Origin: 39-52-133 sp035531075
GTDB lineage: Bacteria; Pseudomonadota; Gammaproteobacteria; Burkholderiales; Gallionellaceae
Reading direction: 5' to 3'
Assembly (NCBI GenBank): GCA_035531075.1
Contig: DATKTO010000014.1
Location: forward strand, 1-64,000
Length of the DNA stretch: 64,000 nucleotides
The position numbers and the translations under genes were made by a program. Of the stretch, positions 18,139 to 27,160 are shown piece after piece. Positions within the stretch are counted from its first letter, which is position 1; the number at the start of each line of letters is the position of its first letter. The notes under the pieces were generated by a model. The model saw only the letters and a program-made list of their open reading frames with translations, was not told the DNA's origin and did not search any database.

Positions 18139-19686
18139 ATGGGCAGCAGCACACATTCAAGTGTGGAGGCAATCCCGCATCTCGGCTTAATCACGCTGTC
18201 AGTGATGCTTGCCACCATCATGCAGGCACTCGACACCACCATCGCCAACGTCGCCTTGCCGCACATGCAAGGCTCGATGAGCGCCACCCAGGACCAGATT
18301 TCCTGGGTGCTAACCTCCTATATCGTGGCGTCTGCGATCTTTATGCCGCTCACCGGTTTTCTCACGGCGCGTTTCGGCCGCAAGCGGATTTTTATCTGGT
18401 CGGTGATTGGTTTCACCATTTCCTCGATGTTGTGCGGCGCGGCGCAGGATCTGTCGCAGATCGTCGTGTTCCGCATGCTGCAGGGTATATTTGGTGCAGC
18501 ACTGGTGCCGCTGTCGCAATCCGTGATGCTCGACAGCTACCCTAAAGAAAAGCACGGTTCGGCGATGGCGATGTGGGGGATGGGAGTGATGATAGGCCCG
18601 ATACTCGGCCCCATGCTCGGCGGCTGGCTGACCGAAAATTACAGCTGGCGCTGGGTATTTTATATCAACCTGCCCCTGGGATTGCTGGCCTGGTTTGGCC
18701 TGAGCGCTTATCTCAAGGAAACGGAGATCGATCACTCGCGCCGCTTCGACCTCATGGGATTCGCCTATCTGAGCCTGGCGATCGCTTCATTGCAGATGAT
18801 GCTGGATCGCGGCGAATCGCTCAACTGGTTTACCAGCCGTGAAATTCTCATCGAGGGCGTATTGGCCGGCTTGAGCCTGTATCTGTTCATTGCCCACATC
18901 TTCACGCATAAGCATCCTTTTCTTGAGCCGGGACTGTTCAAGGACCGCAATTTCTCGCTGGGTCTGCTGGCCATTTTTATTGTCGGCATTATCCTGCTGG
19001 CAACTTTGGCGCTGCTGCCGCCGTTCATGCAAAGCCTGATGGGATATCCCGTGATCGAGATCGGCCTGATCATGACGCCGCGCGGGGTGGGCACCATGTT
19101 CGCCATGTTTTTGGTGGGTAAACTCTCCGGCAAGGTGGACACGCGTAACCTGATTTTTTTCGGACTCTCGCTCACCGTGTTGTCGCTGTGGGAAATGACC
19201 TACTTCAATACGGATATCAGCGGCTGGGATATCGTGCGCAACGGCATGATGCAGGGTTTTGGCCTGGGATTTGTGTTTGTGCCTTTGTCCACGCTCACCT
19301 TCTCCACACTAGCGCCGCGTTACCGCAACGAAGGCACGGCGTTGTTCAGCCTGATGCGCAATATCGGCAGCAGTATCGGCATTTCGGTGGTGATTACCAA
19401 GCTGGCGCAAAACGTACAGGCCAATCACGCCGCTTTTTCCGAATACATCAATCCTTTCAGCTTGCCATTGCGGCAGGCGGTCGAAGCAGGCGCCTATCAA
19501 CTGGATAGCGAGCAGGGCTTGATGGCGCTCAACGGCGAAGTCACGCGGCAGGCGGCAACGCTTGCATATCTGCAGGATTTTCGCCTGATGATGTGGATCA
19601 CGCTATGTGCGGTGCCGCTGATTTTTCTGTTGCGCAGCCCGGCCAAACAACCACGCGCGGTCGATGTTCATAGTGCAATGGAATAA
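18139..19686 (+). CDS. emrB: EmrB-type DHA2 multidrug efflux transporter
   Basis: 515 residues with 14 predicted membrane segments, as in the DHA2 branch of the major facilitator superfamily. Marker motifs are D-T-T-I-A-N-V-A-L-P in helix 1, R-F-G-R-K-R in loop 2-3 and G-P-I-L-G-P-M-L-G-G in helix 5 (drug-H+ antiporter motif C). It exports drugs or hydrophobic toxins in exchange for protons, together with EmrA. It starts 3 bases after emrA ends and converges with the YceI-like gene. Confidence 0.92.
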   Translation: MGSSTHSSVEAIPHLGLITLSVMLATIMQALDTTIANVALPHMQGSMSATQDQISWVLTSYIVASAIFMPLTGFLTARFGRKRIFIWSVIGFTISSMLCGAAQDLSQIVVFRMLQGIFGAALVPLSQSVMLDSYPKEKHGSAMAMWGMGVMIGPILGPMLGGWLTENYSWRWVFYINLPLGLLAWFGLSAYLKETEIDHSRRFDLMGFAYLSLAIASLQMMLDRGESLNWFTSREILIEGVLAGLSLYLFIAHIFTHKHPFLEPGLFKDRNFSLGLLAIFIVGIILLATLALLPPFMQSLMGYPVIEIGLIMTPRGVGTMFAMFLVGKLSGKVDTRNLIFFGLSLTVLSLWEMTYFNTDISGWDIVRNGMMQGFGLGFVFVPLSTLTFSTLAPRYRNEGTALFSLMRNIGSSIGISVVITKLAQNVQANHAAFSEYINPFSLPLRQAVEAGAYQLDSEQGLMALNGEVTRQAATLAYLQDFRLMMWITLCAVPLIFLLRSPAKQPRAVDVHSAME

Positions 19687-19693
19687 AGCCGGG

Positions 19694-20419
19694 CTAACTG
19701 TTTACGGCGAATATCCGGAAGCGCAAACCCACACGATCCTCCACCTGTAATGCGCCACCCAGAATGGAGAAAGGCGTGATGCCGAAATCGGTTTGATCAA
19801 ATTCCATCTTTCCGTTAATTTCAATCCCATTCGACAAGGTTACGATTTGAGCCGGAATTTCAAAATTATGCGTCGTTCCGTGGAGGGTGATCACAACGGC
19901 TAACTTCGAGCGATCAACAGGGCTACGGTTAACGCGTATGAGTGCAAAGGGAAAGCGCTCGGATTCAAGAACTCTATCCAGCATATTGCGCCGCGTGCCT
20001 TCGATAGCATCTGCAGATGGTTGCGTGGTGAGCGCGGCTTCAGCCCTGAGCACAGGCTCATCTACGGATAGCCGCTCCAGTGGCACGTAAAGGTCTGCCC
20101 GGCCAGCTGTGATGTCCACATAGCCTGTTAGATCGTGGCTTGCGACAACATGGTCGTGTCCAAGTCGTGCCAGCGCGCCGCCTCTACGCACGGTGATGGC
20201 TACAAGCGAGCGGAGCGCATCAATGCGCAGCACATTTGAGCCCGATGTTTCAGCCTGAAGATAATAGGCTGCGGGAAAATCTGTAGGTGCCTGGGTATAT
20301 TCAATTGCTGCAGGAGGGGAAATATGCGGAGTGCAGGCAGAAATAAGGCACGCGAATAATGTTATGCAAAAGCACCGCTGTATATCAGCCGACCATCCAC
20401 TTTTGATAGTGAAGTTCAC
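19694..20419 (-). CDS. YceI-like lipoprotein
   Basis: 241 residues. The N-terminus has a hydrophobic run ending in L-I-S-A-C, a plausible lipobox at about residue 29, after an unusually long polar start. The rest has the YceI features: an S-x-V-x-I-x-V strand series, L-x-x-L-G-H-D-H, and the late M-E-F-D-Q-T-D-F-G-I-T-P-F. YceI-fold proteins bind polyisoprenoids or other lipids in a beta-barrel. The AT-rich stretch after 20419 is the presumed promoter. The gene is alone on its strand here. Confidence 0.75.
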   Translation of the reverse strand: MNFTIKSGWSADIQRCFCITLFACLISACTPHISPPAAIEYTQAPTDFPAAYYLQAETSGSNVLRIDALRSLVAITVRRGGALARLGHDHVVASHDLTGYVDITAGRADLYVPLERLSVDEPVLRAEAALTTQPSADAIEGTRRNMLDRVLESERFPFALIRVNRSPVDRSKLAVVITLHGTTHNFEIPAQIVTLSNGIEINGKMEFDQTDFGITPFSILGGALQVEDRVGLRFRIFAVNS

Positions 20420-20652
20420 GTTAATAAGTCCTCGTTATTTGATTGAATATAATTAAATTTTAAATAAAATCAAATGCTTGTGTGTCGCAAGGCTAGGGGA
20501 GGCTTGTGGTCGTAATTGCCGTCAGTCAGAGTATGGGTGAAAAAAATTCCGAAGGCTGGCGCGGCTTGATCGCGGGCAGTGTCCGCTCCAAATGAGGTGT
20601 ATCTCCAATCGAAATGCGCTAGCCGCTATTAGTGAAAAGTGTAACTGCAATG

Positions 20653-21018
20653 CTATTTGCGCTGCGCCAAATCGCGCAGCATGTCATCTTCTGCTTCTTG
20701 TGCGCGATTTCTGGATTTGGATACTTGCGTCTTTGTTACTTCCCGACCGTAAGTCGAGATCTCAGTTAAGGACTGTTCGGTTGTTTGTGGGGGAGCGATT
20801 TTGTCGCTACTTTCAGTCGCAACCGGGCGTTTTTGGGAGGTCTGTTCAGGTTCCCGATTGGCCTTTTTTGCCTGTTTGATTTGCTCAGCAGGCTCTTGAA
20901 TCTTTTGTGTGATCACGTTTTCGGGTGCGGATGATTTTGCAGCCTGATCGGCTTTTTGTTCACAGCCCGCTGCCGATAGAACAAGTGCGGCGGATAAAAT
21001 AACAGCTTGTATTTTCAT
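20653..21018 (-). CDS. Small lipoprotein of unknown function
   Basis: 121 residues from the ATG at 21018. The frame extends upstream to 21060, but the signal peptide fits the inner start. A type II signal peptide ends S-A-A-G-C, and the mature part is a polar, Lys/Gln/Glu-rich chain with no clear fold, probably extended or coiled. I do not recognise a family. It lies between the YceI-like gene and the FtsX-like gene, all on the minus strand. Confidence 0.55.
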   Translation of the reverse strand: MKIQAVILSAALVLSAAGCEQKADQAAKSSAPENVITQKIQEPAEQIKQAKKANREPEQTSQKRPVATESSDKIAPPQTTEQSLTEISTYGREVTKTQVSKSRNRAQEAEDDMLRDLAQRK

Positions 21019-21066
21019 GGTATGGATATCGGTCTGATGTTGTGAAATATTGGCATGCATATTATG

Positions 21067-23583
21067 TCATGCCGCCAGCACCTGCAACGGCGGTAGCTTC
21101 ACCACTCTGCGCGTCACCAGCCAGCCGGACAGCATCACGATCAGCATGCCGCCGCTGATGCCCACCAGCCACAGCAGGGCAGGGGGCGCGAATGGAATCT
21201 CCAGCACATAGTTAGCCAATACCCAGCCTAGTGCAGCAGAGCCGGCCGCCGAAAACAGCCCGCTGAGTGCCCCCAGCACCGCAAACTCGGAGAGATGCTG
21301 GCGACGCAGGTAACTGCTGTCTGCCCCCAGCGTGCGCAGGATGGCAGATTGATGGATACGTTCGTCCTGCGTGGCAATCAGCGCCGCATACAGCACAGCC
21401 AGTCCGCTTAACAGGGTAAACAGGAAAACTGCCCCCAGCGTTTGCGCGATTTGATCCATGATGTGGCGCATCTGAGTAATGATGGCCTCGGTATCGATCA
21501 CCAGCAGGTTGGGGAATGCCTTGATCAGCGCGTCGCCGGCGCGCACCTTGTCGGGCGGCAGATAGAAACTGCTGATGTAACTTGTTGAATGATTTTCCAG
21601 CAGGCCGGGCGCGGCGATGACGAAGAAATTGACCTGCATCGAGTCCCAGCGCACCTTGCGCAGATTCACTACCTTGGCACTAAATTCGCTGCCGGCAATA
21701 TCATAGGTCAGCGTGTCGCCGATGGCGATGCCGAGGGTCTTGGCGAGGCCTTCCTCGATTGAAATTTCTCTGAGCGGCGCGCGCGATGGATTGACGAGCG
21801 GCGACCACCACTTGCCTTGGACCAACTGGTTACCTTGCGGCAGATTTGCAGACCAGGACAAGTTGGTTTCGCGTTCCACCAGGGCTCGGGCACGCGAATC
21901 GGCAAAGTCGTCCGATTTAATGCTGCGCTCGTTAATTGCAATCAACCGGCCGCGCACCATCGGGAATAAACTGGGCGGCGCGAGTTCTTTCTGTTTGAAA
22001 AACTGCTGCACCGGCTCGCGCTGGTCCTGCTGCACGTTGACAATGAAACGATTGGGCGCGTCCGGTGGCAGGCGCTCGCGCCAGTTCTGCATCAGCTCGG
22101 TGCGCACCAAGGTCAGCAGCAGCAAGCTCATACCGCCGAGGCTAAGCGCCACAATTTGCACCGCATTGCCGCGCCCGTGACGGGCCAGATTGGCGAACAC
22201 CTGGCGGTTGCCCAAGGGCAGGGCGGCCAGCAGGCGCAAGCTGGACCAGGCGATCATGCCGAACAGCAGCAGGCCCGCTGCCAGTCCGCCCAGCACCGTC
22301 AGACCGAGCTTTACGGAGCCCGCCTGCCACAGGAACAGCACACACAATACTGCTGCGCCGGACACATACACGAGATTGGTATTGGCCGAGGGTATGCCCA
22401 GTTCTCGGCGTATCACCCGCAGCGGCGGCACTGATTTCAGCTGCCACAGCGGCAGGAAGGTAAAACCCAGCAGCAGTCCCATGCCGCTGGCAGCAGCCTG
22501 CAACAGCGGAAGCCAGCCGGGGGCGGGCAGATTGGCTGCACGCAAAGCCTCAACGGCTTGCACCAAAGATGACTGCGCAGCCCATCCCAGCAGGCCTCCT
22601 AGCATCACGGCGGCAACGCCAAGCAGCAGAAACTGGTACAGGAAAATGCGCAAAACCTGAGCCTGAGTCGCCCCCAGGCAACGCATCACCGCACAGGAAT
22701 CCAGATGGCGGCTAATAAACTGGCGTGCGGCCAGCGCCATCGCAATGCCCGCCAAGACGAAGGCCATCAGCGCGGCCAAGCCGAGGAAGTGGTCTGCCCG
22801 TTCCATGGCTTGGCGAATCTCCGGGCGCGCATCTCGCACGTCTTCGATTTTTTCGCCGGCCTTGATCTGCGTCTGAGCCCAGTTGCGGAAACTGTCGACT
22901 TGCGCGCTGTCGCCCGCCACCAGTAGGCGGTAGTTGATGCGGCTGCCTTCCTGCACCAGACCGCTGTCAGCCAGGTCAGCCAGGTTGATGTGCAGGCGCG
23001 GCGCGACGCTGGCAAAGCTGACGGATTGGTCTACATCTTTAATCACGCGTGCAACCAGACGCAAATGCAGCGTGCCTAGATTGACCTCGTCGCCGAGTTG
23101 CACCGCCATGCGCCGCATCAGGCGCTCATCTGCCCAGAACGTTCCGCGGGCAGGTACTGCTTGCGCGGTATGTCCATGTATTGTTCCATTGTCGAGTGTG
23201 TTGCTATCAGTGCTATCTACAATCTCGATTATTCCGCGCAGAGGGTAACCGTTTTCAAGCGCCTGTATCTCGCTGAGCAGACTTTCACTGGCGTTTGACA
23301 CCATGCTGGGGAAGGTCGCGGTGCTGACTACGCGCAGACCTCTTTTTTGCGCCTCTTCGCGGTAGGCGTGCGGGATGGGGTGTATCGAATTAATGCGCAA
23401 GTCTGCCCCCAGCAGGCTATGCGCTTCCTGTTGCAGCGCTTGGCGCACACGGTCTGAAAACAGCCCCACGGTACTGATGCTGCCCACTGCCAGCACAAGC
23501 GCAAGCAGCAGCACGCGCCATTCGCCGGCACGCCAGTCACGTGCCAGCATGGAAACAGACAGCTTGACGTTGTTCATTCTCAT
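21067..23583 (-). CDS. FtsX-like ABC transporter permease (YbbP type)
   Basis: 838 residues with about ten membrane segments in the pattern of two FtsX permease domains: one N-terminal helix, a large periplasmic domain, a central group of helices (about residues 260-480), a second periplasmic domain and a final three-helix group. In E. coli the YbbP permease pairs with the ATPase YbbA next to tesA, exactly the arrangement here. The function of such MacB/LolC-class systems is lipid or lipoprotein handling or mechanotransmission, not known for YbbP. The start overlaps the previous stop in ATGA. Confidence 0.88.
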   Translation of the reverse strand: MRMNNVKLSVSMLARDWRAGEWRVLLLALVLAVGSISTVGLFSDRVRQALQQEAHSLLGADLRINSIHPIPHAYREEAQKRGLRVVSTATFPSMVSNASESLLSEIQALENGYPLRGIIEIVDSTDSNTLDNGTIHGHTAQAVPARGTFWADERLMRRMAVQLGDEVNLGTLHLRLVARVIKDVDQSVSFASVAPRLHINLADLADSGLVQEGSRINYRLLVAGDSAQVDSFRNWAQTQIKAGEKIEDVRDARPEIRQAMERADHFLGLAALMAFVLAGIAMALAARQFISRHLDSCAVMRCLGATQAQVLRIFLYQFLLLGVAAVMLGGLLGWAAQSSLVQAVEALRAANLPAPGWLPLLQAAASGMGLLLGFTFLPLWQLKSVPPLRVIRRELGIPSANTNLVYVSGAAVLCVLFLWQAGSVKLGLTVLGGLAAGLLLFGMIAWSSLRLLAALPLGNRQVFANLARHGRGNAVQIVALSLGGMSLLLLTLVRTELMQNWRERLPPDAPNRFIVNVQQDQREPVQQFFKQKELAPPSLFPMVRGRLIAINERSIKSDDFADSRARALVERETNLSWSANLPQGNQLVQGKWWSPLVNPSRAPLREISIEEGLAKTLGIAIGDTLTYDIAGSEFSAKVVNLRKVRWDSMQVNFFVIAAPGLLENHSTSYISSFYLPPDKVRAGDALIKAFPNLLVIDTEAIITQMRHIMDQIAQTLGAVFLFTLLSGLAVLYAALIATQDERIHQSAILRTLGADSSYLRRQHLSEFAVLGALSGLFSAAGSAALGWVLANYVLEIPFAPPALLWLVGISGGMLIVMLSGWLVTRRVVKLPPLQVLAA

Positions 23584-23774
23584 TTCAGCACCGTCCGTTC
23601 TTCATGGCAGCGTTCACAACGTTCTGTCGTCACCAGTCTGCCCTGGCGCACATCAAAGCGACTATCGATCACGGTCTTCCATTTATGAAAGCCAGAACCG
23701 CACAGCGTTGCAGCCTTGGCTTTATCTTGAAGGCGTGAGCGTCTTACTGTATTGAGTTTGATCACATTGCCCAT
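23580..23774 (-). CDS. Small conserved-type protein with Cys/His pairs
   Basis: 64 residues, Lys/Arg-rich at the start, with L-C-G-S-G-F-H-K-W and a later E-R-C-E-R-C-H. The spacing of the cysteines and histidines suggests a small zinc-binding fold. It is translationally coupled to the permease gene (ATGA) and follows the ATPase gene by 7 bases, so it is inserted inside the ABC operon. I do not recognise a named family. Confidence 0.55.
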   Translation of the reverse strand: MGNVIKLNTVRRSRLQDKAKAATLCGSGFHKWKTVIDSRFDVRQGRLVTTERCERCHEERTVLK

Positions 23775-23781
23775 ATTTCAA

Positions 23782-24453
23782 TCATCCCTGCAAAACCTGA
23801 CCCGCACTCAGCCGCAACTGCCGGTCACAGCGTCGTGCCAGCGCTTCATCATGGGTAACCAGTATCAGGGTGGTGCCTTGGTTACGATTGAGTTCCAGCA
23901 TCAGTTCGATTACCTGCGCGCCGGTGGCAGCATCCAGATTACCGGTGGGTTCATCGGCAAACAGGATTTTGGGTTTGCTGACAAAGGCTCGCGCCAGTGC
24001 GACACGTTGCTGCTCACCGCCGGACAGGTGTTTGGGCAAATGGGTCAGACGCAGGCTGAGCCCCACCTGGTGCAATGCTTCTTCAGCCAGCTCGCGTGCC
24101 CGCGGCACGGACTGCAGCTCCAGCGGCAGCATCACATTTTCCAGCGCGGACAAGGCAGGCAATAGTTGAAACGACTGGAACACAAATCCGGCCAGCCGGC
24201 CACGCAGGCGCGCACGCTGGTCTTCATCAAACTCGAACAGATTGTGGCCAGCCAGCATCACAGTGCCATGTGTGGGCACATCAAGCCCGGCGAGCAGACC
24301 GAGGAGGGTGGATTTGCCGGAGCCGGAAGCGCCCAAAATGGCAAGACTCTCGCGTTCCTCCACGTTAAAATTCACATCCTGCAAGATCAGCAGAGGCTGC
24401 CCGCCGCTTTGGACTTGCTTGCTCAAATTAACTGCTTGCACAATGGATGCCAT
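23782..24453 (-). CDS. ABC transporter ATP-binding protein (YbbA/LolD type)
   Basis: 223 residues. Walker A is G-A-S-G-S-G-K-S-T, the signature is L-S-G-G-E-Q-Q-R-V-A-L-A-R-A, and Walker B ends I-L-F-A-D-E-P with a following H-D loop. It is a single-domain ATPase of the MacB/LolD/YbbA class that powers the FtsX-like permease. Its start codon overlaps the start region of the divergent tesA gene, so the two genes have no room for separate promoters between their coding starts. Confidence 0.92.
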   Translation of the reverse strand: MASIVQAVNLSKQVQSGGQPLLILQDVNFNVEERESLAILGASGSGKSTLLGLLAGLDVPTHGTVMLAGHNLFEFDEDQRARLRGRLAGFVFQSFQLLPALSALENVMLPLELQSVPRARELAEEALHQVGLSLRLTHLPKHLSGGEQQRVALARAFVSKPKILFADEPTGNLDAATGAQVIELMLELNRNQGTTLILVTHDEALARRCDRQLRLSAGQVLQG

Positions 24454-25063
24454 GAAACCCTCTCAACTAGTTCGAATTTTTTTATTCAGTATTGCAGGCT
24501 TGCTGCCCGCAGTCAGCAACGCACAATCTACCATACTTGTATTCGGCGATAGCCTCTCGGCAGGCTACGGCATACCGCGTGAAGCGGCTTGGCCCAGCCT
24601 GCTGCAAGCCGAACTGCAGCACACACATCCGCATTATAAAGTGATTAACGCCAGCGTCAGCGGTGAAACCACTAGTGGCGGCGTGCAACGCTTGCCCGCC
24701 ACGTTAAAGGAGCATCACCCGAGCATTGTGATCATAGAACTGGGCGCCAACGATGGCCTGCGTGGTACGCCTCTTGATGTGACCGAAAAGAGCCTCGATA
24801 TGCTGATCAGGCAGGCGCAGAACACGCAAGCGAGGGTTCTGCTGCTGGGCATGCAACTGCCGCCGAATTACGGCATGGATTATACAAAGCGGTTCAAATC
24901 ACTTTATCCAAAACTGGCGCAACGACATCGTATCGCGCTGGTGCCGTTTATGCTGGAGGGAATAGCGGCAGAACAGTTCCAGGCGGATAATCTGCATCCT
25001 ACGGCAGAGGCGCAGCCTAAAATTTTGAAGACGGTGATGCAGAAACTGAAGCCAATGCTGTAG
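24443..25063 (+). CDS. tesA: TesA-type GDSL lysophospholipase/thioesterase
   Basis: 206 residues from the ATG at 24443; an inner ATG at 24452 is also possible. A signal peptide ends near S-N-A. The SGNH residues follow: block I F-G-D-S-L-S (Ser37), block II with Gly in V-S-G-E-T-T, block III G-A-N-D-G, and block V D-N-L-H-P with the catalytic Asp and His. TesA hydrolyses lysophospholipids and acyl esters in the periplasm. The divergent overlap with the ABC ATPase repeats the E. coli tesA-ybbA arrangement. Confidence 0.9.
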   Translation: MDAMKPSQLVRIFLFSIAGLLPAVSNAQSTILVFGDSLSAGYGIPREAAWPSLLQAELQHTHPHYKVINASVSGETTSGGVQRLPATLKEHHPSIVIIELGANDGLRGTPLDVTEKSLDMLIRQAQNTQARVLLLGMQLPPNYGMDYTKRFKSLYPKLAQRHRIALVPFMLEGIAAEQFQADNLHPTAEAQPKILKTVMQKLKPML

Positions 25064-25230
25064 TTAATTGCTTTAAGTGTTGACCGGTTCCAACGACACC
25101 AAGTGGGGATTTTCTTCCCCTCTAGCGAACACTTGTCACAAGGTCATTTGCTGCCAACCTCAGCATCTAATATGATGCGTACTTAAAAAATATATGTACA
25201 CCACACAACTTATGAAGGAGGAACATTGCA

Positions 25231-25653
25231 ATGTATGACACATACAAACCCGAAAAACCTGTTGGCTTGATGGACTTCGTGCGCGCAGCCAAGTCCTGCA
25301 TTACCGAGATATCACCTGCAGAACTCAAAGCTAAATTGGATGCCAAGGAAAACTTTTTACTGGTCGACGTACGCGAGCCTTCTGAGTATGAACATGGCCA
25401 TATTGAAGGCGCGCATCTCGTACCGCGCGGCATCATCGAAGCCGCCGCCGACACGAGCTATCCCAAACACTACCCATCTCTATCCGGCGCCCGTGACCAG
25501 CAGGTCATTCTCTACTGTGCCACCAGCGGCCGTTCTGCCATGTCTGCTGCCGTATTGCAGATGATGGGCTTCAAAAATGTCCTAAACTTGGCGGGCGGCT
25601 TTGGACGTTGGGAATCTGAGGGTATGCCGCAAGTCCGCGAAGCTGAATACTAA
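25231..25653 (+). CDS. Rhodanese-domain protein
   Basis: 140 residues, a single rhodanese domain with L-L-V-D-V-R-E-P-S-E-Y, then the active-site loop Y-C-A-T-S-G-R-S (Cys96) and G-G-F-G-R-W. It lacks a signal peptide, so it is cytoplasmic. The loop length suits sulfur transfer rather than phosphatase activity. A strong GAAGGAGGAA site lies before the ATG. The N-terminal 25 residues are an extension with no clear fold. Confidence 0.88.
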   Translation: MYDTYKPEKPVGLMDFVRAAKSCITEISPAELKAKLDAKENFLLVDVREPSEYEHGHIEGAHLVPRGIIEAAADTSYPKHYPSLSGARDQQVILYCATSGRSAMSAAVLQMMGFKNVLNLAGGFGRWESEGMPQVREAEY

Positions 25654-25732
25654 TTCAGCATTTTCGAACCTTGTTTGCCTCAATCTGTAAACGCCCATTG
25701 GTAAGCCAAGTATTCAATGTGCCATGTCGGCC

Positions 25733-25757
25733 AAAACCAGCCATTCAAGAAATCTTC
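25733..25757 (+). repeat. Copy 1 of a 25-base direct repeat
   Basis: This copy matches positions 27437-27461 exactly over 25 bases; a weaker match continues past it. The two copies lie on either side of the Ala/Thr-rich gene at 25880-27160, on the same strand, 1704 bases apart. Confidence 0.8.
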
Positions 25758-25879
25758 TAAAGCACTCCCTTATCCAAGTTATGCCCTTGGCGTTCTATGG
25801 AATATTCAGGAATAGGAATTTCCCATTCCCATGCTTTCATTCTCTAACTGGGATATTGTCAATTTTTGGCTAAAAGTAC

Positions 25880-27160
25880 TCATGCATACAAGTCGAGCCT
25901 GACTGGTTGGATCGGCGCAACGGGCCGGATTTCGCTATAGCCAGGAAAAGATGTAGGGAGCACTTCGTAATGCTTGCTGCTGTCGAAAATCCTGTCGGCC
26001 ACGTGATAGGCTGCGATGGCCGCAGCGACCGCGGGGTTGCTTGCATCAATGATTGGGTTAATGAAATTCTGAGGTGTCGCGACGGTCGTTGGCGCAGCTG
26101 CAACGGTTACCAACGTTGTTGGTAACGTTGTCGTGGTCGGCAACACAGTCGCTGTTGGTGTAGCTATCAATTCAGGCGTGGCTACCGGCTCGGTGGCGGA
26201 AAGCGTCGCAGGAGCCAGAGCCGTCGTCGTTGCCGTTGCCGGAGCTGTCGTCGTTGTCGTTGCTGCCGCTGCGGCCATTGTTGCAGCTGTCGCCGCGGCC
26301 GCCCCTGCGGCTGTAACTGTCGTTACCGATTCCGCTACCTCTGCCGGAGCTATCGTCGTTGTCGTTGCTGCCGCTGCGGCCATTGTTGCAGCTGCCGCCG
26401 CGGCCGCCCCTGCGGCTGTAACTGTCGTTACCGCTGCCTCTACCTCTGCCGGAGCCGTCGTTGTTGTCGCTGTCGCTATCGGTGCTGTTGTCCTTGCGGT
26501 CGTTTCTGTTGACGCAGTAGCCGCCAGTAACGCGTTAAATATCGCCGCGTTAGGCGAACTTTGAGAGCTTTGCGTTAGATTGTTCGACTGGGTGAAAAGG
26601 CTCGTAAATTCTGCGGCAAGTTGTCCAATTGACTGAATTGATTGCGCCAGCAGCGAGATAGTTCCAAGCTGGTCGGCGTTAAATGCAGATTGCAGCGTCT
26701 TGAAGTCGATAGTCATCAGACCAGCACCGTTCTGACTCGTAGCTGCCTGAAGATTGACGCCGACCTCGGACAGGCTGGCGATGATCGATTTACTGTTACC
26801 TGAACTCGCTGTCGTCTGCGTGTTCAGCACCTGTATGAACAGGTTGCCGAGCGATCCATCTAACGAATTTTGCATGCTGTCGCTTTGCATAAAGCTATTA
26901 AATGCGTCGACAAAGTATTGTGTGGCGGCCACAACAGTGAAGAAGGTGGCTTTGTTGGTTGCGGCTGCTTTTAATATCGCAGTTTCAAATATTGAGGACA
27001 CCGAAAGCAATTGTCCCAGACCTGAAATGTCGACAATGTCGACACTGCTTGTGCCTGTCGTCGCGGATATGTTGAACAAAGACGTAACAGGCTGAACGCT
27101 CGCCATGGCAAAAAGGCCGGGCTGCATGATTGAAGATGAAGTGACCGATGAAACATCCAT
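25880..27160 (-). CDS. Ala/Thr-rich repeat protein of unknown function
   Basis: 426 residues. The first 210 are an ordinary mixed sequence with Ser, Gln, Ile and Leu, suggesting helices. Residues about 220-345 are almost only Ala, Thr, Val and Pro, with two near-identical copies of a 35-residue unit and a partial third. The last 65 residues are again ordinary and end in a proline-rich tail. No signal peptide, membrane helix or enzyme motif is seen. An AGGGGTGGA site precedes the ATG. The low-complexity part may be a flexible linker, as in flagellar hook-length or surface proteins, but I do not recognise it. Confidence 0.55.
   Translation of the reverse strand: MDVSSVTSSSIMQPGLFAMASVQPVTSLFNISATTGTSSVDIVDISGLGQLLSVSSIFETAILKAAATNKATFFTVVAATQYFVDAFNSFMQSDSMQNSLDGSLGNLFIQVLNTQTTASSGNSKSIIASLSEVGVNLQAATSQNGAGLMTIDFKTLQSAFNADQLGTISLLAQSIQSIGQLAAEFTSLFTQSNNLTQSSQSSPNAAIFNALLAATASTETTARTTAPIATATTTTAPAEVEAAVTTVTAAGAAAAAAATMAAAAATTTTIAPAEVAESVTTVTAAGAAAATAATMAAAAATTTTTAPATATTTALAPATLSATEPVATPELIATPTATVLPTTTTLPTTLVTVAAAPTTVATPQNFINPIIDASNPAVAAAIAAYHVADRIFDSSKHYEVLPTSFPGYSEIRPVAPIQPVRLDLYA
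26238..26450 (-). repeat. 105-base coding repeat in the Ala/Thr-rich gene
   Basis: The GCCGGAGC-type unit starts at 26238, 26343 and 26448, giving two full 105-base (35-codon) copies that differ at only a few positions, and the beginning of a third. The high identity at base level points to recent duplication, and the copy number may vary between strains. Confidence 0.75.

Noticed and set aside
26133..26564. A long plus-strand frame rich in Val and Ala
   Set aside because: It is the complement of the low-complexity Thr/Ala region of the minus-strand gene 25880-27160.
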